From assembly GCA_015501605.1 (NCBI GenBank), contig JADNRZ010000011.1, positions 868,001 through 932,000 on the forward strand: DNA of 64,000 nt. Direction: 5' to 3'. This DNA comes from Panaeolus papilionaceus (Eukaryota > Basidiomycota > Agaricomycetes > Agaricales). The position numbers and the translations under genes are program-made. The notes under the pieces are model-generated. The model was given only the letters and a program-made list of their open reading frames with translations, was not told where the DNA came from and ran no database searches. Positions 37,295-49,419 of this stretch are shown here, in pieces; the first letter of the stretch is position 1, and every line of letters begins with the position of its first letter.

Positions 37295-38931
37295 CGCGCG
37301 TTTGTTCGTTTGTTGAGGATCCTCACTGGCTGAGTTGAATATGAATAAGTAATCTAGAAGAACTGGAAGGGAGAAAGAAGGAAGCGTGAAGAGTCGTGGA
37401 TTTCTGATGAAGTACAAGAGAGAGAGAGCCTCGAGGCAAGGTTCAATTAAACATGAGATGTGGTTAGAAAAGAAAAGGAAAAAGTTATTTTGTGGTTGTT
37501 GTCACGGTTCGGTTGTTGTTGTCAACTTGCAGCCTTGTTTCAGAGGTGCTGAGTGCTCTTCACCGCTCAATTGGGAAATTCAACAAACGTGCCTGGCTGG
37601 GCTAAAGTGCTTTCTCAGATTCTTCAATTTATTTATCTAATAGATATAAAATAAATCAATTCAATTCTACAACAAGCAGAGCAAATCATTTTTTCGCTCC
37701 TCAACTACCATCATTCCTACAAACCCACAGATGAGTAAAAAAAAACCTACACAAAGTCCTTGAGATTCGGCTCTCTATCCGCCCCGGCTGCTGTAAATAC
37801 CTTCCTTGCTTCACAGTCGCATCGCAAAATAACTTTACCGACACGCCTTCGGAACCCCACCACTCACTGAGCAGCGCAGAACGGGCAATCCCACACCATA
37901 GCCGTGCTTCCCGTGCGGCACCACTCATAACCAATCACTTCAGTTTACACCTCTAGCGTGTGTATGTACGGACGCGGTAAGGTCTGTAATACGGAAATTG
38001 GAATACACGCTGTAAGGCTTCACCAGACCGGTGAATCTGGACCGTCGAGTGCACACGCACTCTGTTATGTTCACGCCACAACACACGAGTCGAAGATAAC
38101 GAATCATTGCAAGTAGGATTTCAAAGTTTCTAGAATATGAGATTATGGTTATGTTATTACAGCACGGTGTTAATAGAAGGGACTCGGCACTATGATGCAT
38201 GAAGGCACACTCGACGCAATGCGGCCTCGACATCGCGTCGTGCCCACTGACAGACATATGTCGTCTCGGACATTGTCAGTTTGTGAAAAGCGTGCCATTC
38301 CACTGAGCAATCACCGTCACCTCTCATAGTTCTCGGCCGCAGATCCCCAAGGTATAACATACGTATGTGTGCACCCCATAAAATAGAATACAATTTGTAA
38401 CGAGGCACCTCCAAAGCACTTGTCCTGTCTGTAAGTGCTGTCGCCGATACCCCCTTACTCATGCTTTCCCTCCGGTTCCAATTCCACTCTCCGCGGCTGC
38501 ATATGCAATTATGATGATGATTTATTTCAGGCTTCGAGGAGACTAAAGTAAACTGCGGGCTTAATCTAATGTGATGTCTTGGAAACGCCTCGAGTCGACG
38601 TCGACGTCGATGTCGATTGCATGATTCGTGATCCATTTATCTGATCCACCATCTGGGTAGGGAGGATCTTGAATGCAATGTAGCCGTGTATGTCTATACC
38701 ATGTCTGTGGGCAAATGAGTAGACACATGGTGATTACAATTGCCACAAAATTGACATTCGGTCGAGTATAAAGGATGGCAGGAGCAGAGTTAGAGTAATC
38801 TGTAGCACTCTCGACTCCCCTCGCACCTCAACTCAATCACAGTCTGCTGGTTCTACTCTAACCCATAATACTTTAATTATCGCCTAGCAGATCAAAGCGC
38901 TCGAAGGCGCCGCCCATGGATCATTAATCAG
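37295..38931. other. intergenic region, 1.6 kb
   Basis: Promoter side of the large gene. A short hexamer-like run (GTCGACGTCGACGTCGATGT) sits near 38,594-38,613. No gene recognised. Confidence 0.5.
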
Positions 38932-38933
38932 TA

Positions 38934-39806
38934 AGGTAGCGGACACTCATGTCCCACCAACCCCCGTCACGGGTGACACGCAACCCAAATCGGGTTGATG
39001 GCTTTGATGGGCACAAATCTATCAGTAATTTTGCAGGGTTTCACTAAAGATATGTAAATTACAAGATATGCAGCTACATCTAAACCCCAAAAAATTGAAC
39101 AAGTTAGAGTGAATATAAAACTTAAATGTATTCCAAAATCTTTCAGTGATAGAGTCAGTAATACCTGATATTTTAAGCAGTTGAGGTACTGAGTGTTGGA
39201 ATCATGACTCCATGTGGGTGCAATTTGGTGTATCGGCGAGTGCAGAACACCAAAGAATGTCCTGGATATATGTAAATACCTTCCTTTACTATATTCCATA
39301 TGAAATTTCAACTGCCAGTGCTCTCAAGTTCTCAGCACTCACTACGCAACCAAATCCATTGTTTTCATCATTTTCACAGGTATCTGGCACTTCCCTAGAG
39401 GTGGGTCAAGTTGTACACCAAAATCAGCAAGTATATTTCATCAGCATACTTTTATAAACACATCTAATATATTCTGTAGCGGTTTACCAATGTTCAGAGT
39501 TGAACAGATGTTAAATGGGAGGTGAATGTTGAGCTTGCAGCATCAGATTGAGTGTGTCCAGAACTCTTTGGCTAAATGCCGGTGCCCCTGTGCCCGGGCT
39601 TTCGCCATACTTGGCTATATTGTATATAATCATCTTAATAACATTATGTTCAACTTTTATTTGTGTAAAAGTAATGCTAAGGTAGTAAGAAGACGCTTTT
39701 TGTTCTAAATTGACGCGAAAACCGCACCTTTTTTGGGCCTTACTCCGCTTTTGGACGCTGTGGCTGTGCATCACGCAGGTTGGTGGGACATGCGTGTCCG
39801 CTACCT
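38934..39806. mobile_element. TIR element (MITE-like), 873 bp
   Basis: The left end AGGTAGCGGACACTCATGTC and the right end, read on the minus strand as AGGTAGCGGACACGCATGTC, match over about 28 bp with one mismatch (continuing CCACCAAC). Both ends are bordered by TA (38932-38933 and 39807-39808), the target duplication of Tc1/mariner-type elements. No transposase frame inside, so non-autonomous. Superfamily is tentative because TA is a weak mark. Confidence 0.8.
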
Positions 39807-39808
39807 TA

Positions 39809-41161
39809 TCCGAGTTGGACATCAATCAGTCAGGTCTAATCTATTGATTGCTCGAAGTGGGTTGCGTTAACGTTCTCTGTGACGCAACTACGACGACGAT
39901 CTATTCTCAGCGCTCAGCCTCATAAGCACCTTCTCAAATGGCGAGTCTCGATTTCCCTCTCACCCAAGAATATCAATACCACACGCCGACTCACAGGGGA
40001 TAGGATTCCGAAGCAGCTTTGAAAAAAACATCATGACTGACGCCTCGCTGACATCATCAACGCCAATATCGATTTCAAGCTTGGACTTCCCACATCGCAG
40101 AACCCAGCTGTCAACGTCTCACCGCCAGAGGAACTTTCAAGTATCAGTGACGTCTGACAACGATGTCATCACTGGCGCGTAGATACAGTGCGTATCAGTA
40201 TCACGCTGATACCCGCCCCCGGTCTTGCCCTTAGTCTGGATCATTAATTTGCGCTTCGAACCCTTCGAGCGTTCCGGCCTTATCTGTATATTTTAAGCAC
40301 CTCGCATCATCGCGTTCTTTCAATGCACCATTACATCGCAAATCTCAACATCCAACGCGAACTACGCCAATTTGATATCGATGGTTTATTACATACAGCG
40401 GCGCGACACCCTGCCCGGTCGATAATCAATAATTACCGAGGCGCGCGACGCCCTGTAAGGGAAACCCTGCAGCCATCAAATCTCAATCGAACCGACGGTT
40501 ACGACAAAAATCACCCACTTACGTCGGGACCCTACCAGACCCTACACTACATACGCGAACTCATATACAAGACCCTAGCCCCTAAGTCCTTAAGGGTTAT
40601 GTAAATTCATACAGCGATAAGTAAGTGTGCAGAGTTCGATGTGCGCATGGATTGAAATGAGTGGCATGATCGTCCAAATCATTGACTCCTGGACTCACAA
40701 GTTGGTAACTATGGACGCGGGTCAATGCTAGTTTGGGGTTTTGATGATAGCTAATGGGCGCTCTGGAATCGGGATACTTGAAAGGTCGTGAATCGTGATG
40801 AGGACGTAGGATCTATTCAAAGACGTTATTAGTTAGAGAAAATAAGTCGAAATCACGCATACTTGTCTTTTTTCGTTCGATTCAATCAAGTTTAAAAAAC
40901 ATCTCATAGTAGGATCAATATCTGTCCAATAGAACTAAGTACATGCAGATGTTCTACAGCACTTCCTTCAATGGTACGGGTATGGGTTATCAACACGACA
41001 AAATATCAACGACAACTATGTATGTATGTAATAAGTATCAATAAGTGAGTAAGTAGCGAGCAAACAAAGATATCGACATCGACAGAATTCAGCCTCCCGA
41101 GAGGACCAAACACCCTTCATCGATCATCCCTCACCAACGCTCTCCACCCCCTCACATCTCC
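39809..41161. other. 1.35 kb without a supported gene
   Basis: Between the TIR element and the 3' end of GH55 copy 3. A plus-strand frame at 40323-40604 is GC-rich and of unknown family. No RNA gene recognised. Confidence 0.4.
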
Positions 41162-44100
41162 CTACTTCCACCTCCTCCACGCACTCATCGTCGACACAAA
41201 CCCATTCACATTATCCGCATCCTTAACCACTCCTTGCGCATTCAAACTGAGCATATTCACAGTTGACACCGTCGACAAGCTATAAACCTCCACATCCGAC
41301 GCTTGGTCGATGTTGATGGTTTGTTGTTGGCAGCTGCGGGTGCCGATGCAGTCTTGGGAGTAGTTCTACACAGAGGTGCAAGGTTTATAAGTTTAAGAGT
41401 TTGGAATTATGGGTAACATAAGGGAAGGGAAAGGAGGGACATACATCGAAGAAGCTGTATAGACCTGCTCCGTAGACGAGGATATCTTTAGAGTGGTCCA
41501 CGTTAAGTGCCCAAGAATGCGCAACAGGGGCGTATGGCGTAGGGTCGCCGTATGATTTGTTAATAGTGAATGGAGCAGGTGTGGGTGGGTTAGGTTGGAA
41601 GTAGGGCTATATAATCGAACGAACGAACGCAGTCAGTCAATTGTTTCAGCTTCCGAAGTGGATCAATCTGAGAAGAAAAGGACTACTCACGCTTTCAGTT
41701 TGGATCAATCCCATATAATGATCCCGAGCACCGACGAGGTTGTATTGGTAGATAACATGATGTTCAGCTAAGTAACAACATCGTCAGTTTCTTTCTAGCT
41801 TCAAGCAAACTAAAAGACTCACAAGCAGTTCCGACCATCCACACTGGTCCATGCGACTCGGAGAGAATACCACGACCCGAGTACGCGCTCAGCTGTGCTT
41901 CACCAGTGATATCGAGGTCGTGGTCAGCGAGCCATACCCAAGTACCCTATAAAAATGCATAATGCATTAGCAACAGAACGAATGATATCGAGAAAATGGT
42001 GCTGTCGAACCTCGAAGTAACCCGTAGCCTGCTTGGTGATATGAAGACTAAGGAATGCAGCTTGGCACGATGTAAGAGCCGAAGGGGTGACCTTGGGGCA
42101 GACGTCGGATTCGAGGTTGGTACCGCGGGCTAATTAATATTAATCATGGATAAATCGAAGCAGGGGTCAGTTCATTTTCATTCGATGATGAGGCGATTGG
42201 GGTTACTTACATCCAGCAGTCCTGATGTGAGTATCCCACATACCCGAGCCTCCCTTGACACCAGCTGGGTCCTCTGCGTTCCACTCAACAATGATGGCAC
42301 CAGCAGCTAAAACACATCATCACTCGTCAATTCCGCTCTCAACTAGAGAAATAAATACTCACCAGGTCCAACGGTCGTAAAAACAATATCCGTAATCTCC
42401 GTAATCCCCTTCTTTCCCTTCTGACCAACCTGAACAACGACCTCGGGTTTGTTCATGTCCTGGAACTTGGGGCCTTTGCCTGCGATGACAGACCACGCTT
42501 CGCCCACGAGTCGAGTTCCGGAGGGGACCTTGAGTGTGTCAGTGACGACGTAGAATCCGGCGTCGACGAAGATAATTTTGCAAGCTGCGAACTAGAATAA
42601 CAAACGATCGTGAATTAGTCTAAAGCACTGATGGCTTCGAATCAAAAAGAAAGACAAACCTTATTCAAAACACTCTGCAGCGCAGCCGTATCATCCGTAA
42701 CACCATCTCCGACGGCTCCATGATCTTTAACGCTCACAAACTGGCTAACATCATAATTCTCATACTGCGGATGTCCCTTGCTAACTATTTTCCCCGAATA
42801 ATCCAATAACGCATGAGGCCGATTCGCAGAGGGGATGTTCGCCTGGACGAACGCGCCATTACTATTGGCGTTCTTATACACGTTTCCTTGGGCCCACGTA
42901 TCGATGTGCTTGGTAACGAGCGCGAGCGTGGTTCCCTGCAAGAGCACAGCGCCAGTGTCAGCGGCTGCAACTGCGACGGGGACGTTCCAGAGGCGGATGT
43001 TGTTCAAGACGATGGATCCGGCGCTGAGGGTTCCGTTGCTTTCTTTGGGCGACCTGACGAAGACGGGAGTGTTGCTGACGGTTGCGTCGATGATGGCAAA
43101 TGCGCCTTCGGTGTGGCCGATGTCGAGACCAATGCTGCAGTTGTTGATCTTGAGGTCTTGGTAAGTCCAGCCTATCGAGGCGGTGATCAATGGTAAGGTA
43201 AATATCGAGAAATTGTATCGAGACCATTGAGACTTACCCCAGTTCCAGAGACTGAAAATAGCGGTTTGGGCGTCGTTGATGGTGACGTTACGAACCGTGA
43301 ATCTATCATACGAGTGAGCCAATTGTAATTATATAGCACGGAGGTGATCGACAACGTACTGTTGGTTTCCACCCCAGATACCGTATTTTCCTGGTCAATA
43401 AAAATAGATGAGAAACCGGCGGGATAATCTTCTGAAAATCCATTCACCTCCATTGAAGACGAGATCTCCCATGAAGCCACCGCTAAAATTAGGGAAAATG
43501 AATCAGTCGCCTATCGCAAACAATCGCACGCTCGAATCGAACCTTCCGTTCTCCATCCAAATACCTAGAGGTTATGCGTAGATTAGCGCTGTGGAGTGCG
43601 AAAACTATACGAGCGGATGTACACACCTTGATGAGCGGTATTTGGAGCCTTGGACATCTCAAATACAATGTTCACAAGGGATGTCGCTTGTGCCATCTGC
43701 CAATGAATTCCAGTCCCAGCCGCGCTGTCAGCAGGCACTCTGGGAAAAATGAGGATCAGCGCACTGCCAATCCGAGTCGGAGACATGGGTAAATACTCAC
43801 TGTCGGAGGTCAATAATGAAGTTTCGAATGGAACGATGGCTAATGTAAGAGTAAGTCAAGGCTTTCGGAGGACGTGTATCTTCAAGCTCGTGAACCACGA
43901 TGACTTACAAGTTGGTTTGCGGGGTGAATGGCTGAGCGCCTCCGGCTTGGTATGGGTTGGGATCTACAACACTGTCAACACACTACTGTGGAGCATTACG
44001 AGATATATTTACCGAAGACAGCCAAGCCCTGGAAATTGGGGGCAGCAAGAATCGTAGGAGGATTTCTTGCATCTCCGATGAGTTGGACGTAGTAGATGGG

Positions 44101-44967
44101 GAAAATGGAAGTCGAGACGAGATATGTTCTAATTTTCCGGAGTAAGTCACACGCGCAAAATCGAGACAGTTAATGAAAACTACTCACCCCGATGGGAAAT
44201 AAACCACAACCGGCGACACGCTAGGCGCATGAACGTTATTAGCGCGTTGATACGCGTAATTAAACGATATTCAACTCACGTCGAAGAACGACATCCATTG
44301 AGACCACATGTTCCTTGCGCAGAAATAGCAGCACTGCAGGCACGAATGTCAGATTTTCGACACCCATCTAATGGAAGAACCATTTCACGCACTTTATAGC
44401 CGCAGTATCATCATGGACACCATCGCCAACAGCTCCGAAGTCCTATCAAATGAGGTACGCGATCATGTCAGTAAATTTCATCGCTCTAGCCTCTAGGCAT
44501 TACTTCGCTAGTTCGGGACCGAACTATGCACGCACCTTGACGTTGCGGAAAACTTTGTAGTCTTGCGGATTGGGGTTGAAGGGAGACGTGCCCTGGTGTT
44601 TGATGTTTTCCAACCAGAAGGGAGCACCAGGTGCAGCAGTCCCAGGTCCTAAAGTCTTTCCAGGAGGGCAAACGGTGGCACCTGGGGGGGATGGGGGTGA
44701 GGGAGGTGAAGGAGGAGCGGGTGGGTTGGGTGGTGAAGGGGGTACTGGGGGTGCCGGGGGTGAAGGAGGCGTCGGGATAGATGGTGGAGGTGGAGGCGAG
44801 GGGGGTGCAGGAGGTGAGGGGGGTGCAGGAGGCGCAGGAGGCGCGCGACGGTGGTGACCCCGACGAGCTAAGTTACGGTTAGAACCGGGATTAGTATCGA
44901 AGCTCGCATTCGCGATGTTCAAAAATGTCGCCAATGCGATGATGGTAGTCGCGGAGAACAGTCGCAT
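41162..44967 (-). CDS. GH55 exo-beta-1,3-glucanase, copy 3, with Pro-rich linker
   Basis: Complete GH55 gene. Signal peptide MRLFSATTIIALATFLNIANA is followed by an HRR-containing stretch and then a linker of about 55 residues made of PPSPP, PPAPP and related units (44,685-44,855). The catalytic part begins FWLENIKHQGTSPFNPNPQD; the second half starts near 42,750 with FVSVKDHGAVGDGVTDDTAAL. The C-terminus reads STMSAWRRWK with TAG at 41162-41164. Many short introns. The linker may hold the enzyme away from, or attach it to, the cell wall; this is inference. Closest to copy 1 in the visible exons. A TATA-like AT-rich stretch lies near 45,167-45,182, about 200 bp upstream. Confidence 0.87.
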
Positions 44968-45465
44968 ATTTTAGAGTGTCTATATTCCTGAAGGCTTCGA
45001 AAGTTGTTGATAAAAGAGTGTGGCTGTCGATGATCGACTGTACAAAGGAAACGCGGAGAAACCGTTTCCGATGCAGAAAAGTTTTGTAAAGAACGGAAGG
45101 GTAAAGAGAGTGGGGTAGTTGGTGGGACGAAGCGAACACAGAAATTTTGCATGTCCGCCATCCTGATGGTATTTATATTTTACAAAGACGAATGTGGCAG
45201 AAGTTTGCTGAGCCGATTTCGCTTTCTTTTACTTACGGCATTTGGGAGATAGCGCGACAATTTTGACATTTGACTGCTGCGGGTGATTAAAATCAAACAT
45301 ACATATTATCAAATCGAAGCTCTGAGCTTGGGGTCGAGTAAGGGTTGGCAGAACGACATCGGCCTGGCTTTCGTTAGCGAGCAACAGTCGTGTGGTCATA
45401 TCGCCTTGGGCGCTCCGACTAGGCCGTCCAACATGTATAGTAGAACCAATTGGCACAAAAGAAAT
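44968..45465. other. promoter region of GH55 copy 3
   Basis: Contains a TATA-like stretch at about 45,167-45,182 on the minus strand. Nothing else recognised. Confidence 0.4.
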
Positions 45466-45473
45466 GATTTAAT

Positions 45474-46155
45474 TAGGGTACGGTGAATAATTCGTCAAGA
45501 ATTATTCACAGAGTTAATAACTTTGGCCCCTCTTGAGCCCTTATTAACTTAATATTAACAGGTGTTATTAACAGTGAAATATTTTCCTGTTAGTAACAGT
45601 TAAAAATTCAAATTTTAACCAGTTAATAACTCGAGAGGCTGTTAAAATGTGTTAACATTAGTCAGGCGGGTGCCAAAAATTCCATTGCATTTCAGCGATG
45701 CATATACGACCTCAAAGCTTGTCTTTTTCTAATCTGTGAACTAAATGGCATCAGCTAGCATCAGCCTATGGCAACCTGGATGATTTTGATTCGGGAACGG
45801 TGCAGGGGCACCCGTAAGCGTTTTGGGCTAATTTTATCAATAATATTGATGCTGCACAGGCCAGAGGCAGCCAGAGGGGTACAAGACCAACTTCGGCATC
45901 TTCTGATGGCTCTTTTGATGCGCAAATAAATATTTTCACCCATTGCCGAGAATTTATCAGAAAAATCATTGAATTATGTGCCAGTATAGGCTATTATAGG
46001 CCACCATTAGCTGTCGCTATAAGTTCCATTTCTCACATTTATTAACAGCCAAAATTTGGTTGTCCAGAGGGTCCTGTTATTAACCTGTTATTAACATGTT
46101 ATTAACAGACTTTATTAACCGTGTGAATAAATCTCCCATTATTCACCGTACCCTA
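45474..46155. mobile_element. hAT-like MITE, 682 bp
   Basis: Ends are inverted copies of TAGGGTACGGTGAATAAT. GATTTAAT stands directly on both sides (45466-45473 and 46156-46163), a perfect 8 bp target duplication as made by hAT transposases. Inside, the motif TTATTAAC and its complement GTTAATAA recur many times in both subterminal regions (45,510-45,660 and 46,038-46,125), like transposase-binding repeats. No transposase frame. Confidence 0.92.
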
Positions 46156-46163
46156 GATTTAAT

Positions 46164-47358
46164 CGCCACTTTATTTGCGTTGTTATGCACCTGAAAAGCA
46201 TTGCACCCATTTAGGCCCTTCATTTCAACGATGTAGAGGAAGAACTGTTTTTCATCGGATTGAAGCACAAGTGAAGCACACAGGTTCTGACCTTCGTGTT
46301 AGTACAGGGACTTGACACATGGACGGTGGAACCTCGTTTCGCTGCCTCAAAATTTGCAAAGGCGACTCAATTCTATATTGTACACACCTTCGCATTATCG
46401 TGATAAACAGCGTCGCCTACTCGAAGCAATATTGAGCACATTCAAGTTGAAGCGCTTCTGCTAGTGCTAGATGCAAATTCAGCCTTTGAATTATGCATAA
46501 CTGAAAGATGGCCAGGACACGACAGAGACCTTTGAGAGAGCCCTGGCGCTACATTGCTTCCACATCGTATTCCGTCAGTTTCTCGTGAGTTCGGGATTCG
46601 AGAATGCTGCGGCTTTCAAAGATTATTATGTACGAAACGTAGATGAGCATGGCAACAAGTTGAGTTTAGCTGTTGACTCTGAATTGCCTGTACGTATCAC
46701 GACCTCAAAGTATCCGACTCGGAGGGTGGAAGCTAAAATCAGTACGACTCAGAGTTAAAGCAAATTTAAAGCGCCCCAGTCTGCTCTGACGCTCTGAGCC
46801 GTGCGAAATATTTTAGTGTCATGTGACTCTCAATTAATGACGAGCCGCAGCGCGACAGCGCGACCACATCTGAGTCTGAGCCGAGTCGGACGAGTGCGCG
46901 GTCCATTAATCTCGGGTGTTATTTCTGCCTCTGCACGGAACGGAAAATTTGTGCGTGTCTAATTTACGTCTGATTCTTCTGGATTACTTATATATTTCCG
47001 ACTCAGACCCAAACTGAATAGGCTCGTCAATAGCATTCCTATCATATTATTTTCTTTGTATTTTCTTGATGATAAGTATTGTGCTAAGGATGCATTCAAG
47101 CTGTCAGGAACTGTGTAAGTACATAGATAAAGGGTTTATGGACATCAACAAGTGTGTGAAGACACCCACTGCTTCCCAGCATCTTCGCAGATTGATACTC
47201 ACGGTCGAGCACTGCTGATGTATCACTGTGCACCTCTCTGTGAACACATGTCAACCACTTGTTTAAACCCCTTACAATCCTCGTTCATCGCGGCTCCATA
47301 ATTGTAAAGAACCATTCATACACATTGACCTTTATACCTCAATTCCTGGCATAGAAAG
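46164..47358. other. 1.2 kb upstream of the GTPase cluster
   Basis: Mostly without a gene. Contains the coding-like remnant listed next, and the promoter of GTPase 1. Confidence 0.4.
46501..46692 (+). pseudogene. coding-like remnant of unknown family
   Basis: Open for 64 codons without a start, containing RALALHCFHIVFRQFLVSSG and then AAAFKDYYVRNVDEHGN, ending at a GTACGT donor-like site. A stop (46,498-46,500) stands just before it. Composition is that of real protein, but I do not recognise it. Confidence 0.35.
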
Positions 47359-48680
47359 ATGCCAACGTATAAAAATATCAGGATAAAAGGCCCAATTTCT
47401 GTTGTGCCCATCACGGAGACGGAAAATGCGCCCTTCAGCTCTGTCTGGATTCTGTAAGGTTCATATTTACAGATATTTTACCTTTTTTCATAACTATTTT
47501 ATGGCATAAATCAAGCTTGCTAGGACAAACCGGTGTGGGGAAAAGCTCTGTAAGCACATGAGGTGTGGTTCTGTCGGCGTGGTTTGTTTCTGAATCCTGG
47601 TACGCATCATCATGTTATATAGTTTGTGCAGTCACTCTCGCAAGAAGGAGACCTCGGAATCGCGAAGAACACGTTGGAAAGTGTAACTCATGAAGTCATC
47701 GCGTACCGCCTACTCAACGTCACTTACAATGGTGCCCCAATCTCACTCATCGACACACCCGGCCTGTCGGACATCAAGATATCTGAAATGCGAATTGTGA
47801 AAATGATTCAGAAATGGATGCACACCAAGTACGTAGCTTATTAATTGGCTTTGTGTGCTTTTACTCAGAGGCTCATCCCCTTAGGAATTTATCTGGGATC
47901 AATCGCATGCTCTATTTTGACCGTATAACGGATATTAGGATGGCGGGGTCTAAAAGCAGGTGCACAGACATATTCAAGAGTCTAGCTGGGGAGAATGCGG
48001 CGTCGGCTGCAACCTTGGTAACCACTATGTGGGACCATGTCGCGAATGAGGGAATGGAAAAGAGGGTGAACGACAGATATAACCAGCTTCAGGATGATGC
48101 TTATTGGAAGGTACATTATATCAATATTTCAACACCTCCCACATCCAGGTTACTCACATATTTCTGCTAGCAATTCCTCGATAAAGGTGCAGGGATTGTC
48201 AAGTTTCTAAACAACCCCGAGTCCGCCCTCGAAATCCTTGAAGACTCCTTGAGTCGTGGTGGACGGGTCTGGTTCGACTTCGAGAATATGATTCAGAGGA
48301 ATCAAAACATGCGAGACACACTGTTGGGCAAGAACCTACAGCGGAATGTACGGGAACGTTTGGAGTTACTCCAGCAGAGATTCAGGACGATCGAAGATGA
48401 TTTGAATCACCCCTCCGCTGAGAGCGCGGAGCTTCGTACGATTCTCGTTGCCCATAGGAAAGAGACGGTCGACAGCTTAGAAGATGCAAATAAGGATTTG
48501 GAGGAATTTGAACAAGGGGATGGGGAAAATTCAGATGATCCAGAGATATCTGATGCGTACACCAATGACACTGACGACGATGATACAGTTGATTCACGTA
48601 TGTCCGGTGTTGGTAATGGCCGCCGGAGGATGCGCAGATTCTTCCGCAAGCTCAAGCGCTTGTGTTGTTGTTGTTCATAG
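47359..48680 (+). CDS. AIG1/GIMAP-like GTPase 1, 356 residues
   Basis: Five exons: 47359-47453, 47516-47549, 47623-47828, 47885-48110, 48171-48680. The G domain has G1 GQTGVGKSS (exon 2), G3 DTPGL, the family box LYFDRITDIRMAGS and, where the G4 NKxD motif is expected, LVTTMWD. After the G domain comes a charged helical region (QRNQNMRDTLLGKN, LLQQRFRTIEDDL), then an acidic stretch (NDTDDDDT) and a basic tail RRRMRRFFRKLKR ending in a cysteine cluster LCCCCS, which suggests lipid anchoring to a membrane. Related GTPases act in immunity in plants and vertebrates; fungal ones are not characterised to my knowledge. Paralogue: 53256-54751. Next downstream on the same strand is the receptor-like gene. 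Confidence 0.85.
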
Positions 48681-49419
48681 GTCTGGTCATTTATTGGGAT
48701 TTCTGGTATTTTCTTGCGTAGTTGGTACTCCGTGTATGTTATATTACAACATCTTATCTATTCTTGCAATGTACTTTACAAATCACTTTACACGTTGTAA
48801 TTGGGTAAGAAAATTTTCCACTTGCACAAAGGCAATCGGACGAGTAAATGCACATCAAGATCATTACGATCGCTTTCTGAGCTCGAGTGGGAATACGAAT
48901 ACAAATCTTCATGATTAGAACGGACTTTACCTAGACTTTACACTTATATATAGGTCGAGCCACCGAATCATCCTGTGTCGTAGGTGATCCATATTTATCG
49001 CACTGTCACATATCATCCGTTCATCTCGCAGGCCACCCATTCCAAGTGATACACATCGCACACTTCATTTCTCAGTTCGACGTCATAAGCTAGACCAATC
49101 CCAATTGAACCGTCCCTGCACAGAATCAACTTCCTCCACATACAAAACGCTATAAGTAAGATGAAAGGATTGATTACCATCTGAACACGTTCCCGCACTA
49201 GTCCTCACATGTTCTCCCAACTCGGGACTCTATTCGAAATTGTGTAGGGCATTCTGGTAAACCTTCATCGACGCGCAGCACCTTCCTTGCTCACAACACT
49301 TTTCTATTACACTCCTCTCTTCTCATTAGGTCTGAATCTAACGCTAGCCGATCGGCACAGGCACCCTGCCAGTGATAATCACCTCTCAGGTCATATAAAG
49401 TTACCTCTGACCCCAAACC
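48681..49419. other. intergenic region
   Basis: Between GTPase 1 and the receptor-like gene. No other feature recognised. Confidence 0.45.

Noticed and set aside
37295..37417. Upstream start for the large gene (frame open to 37417)
   Set aside because: The N-terminal extension is unlike a conserved start; ATG 37294 begins a typical hydrophilic MAGFLRKLTKQDK end.
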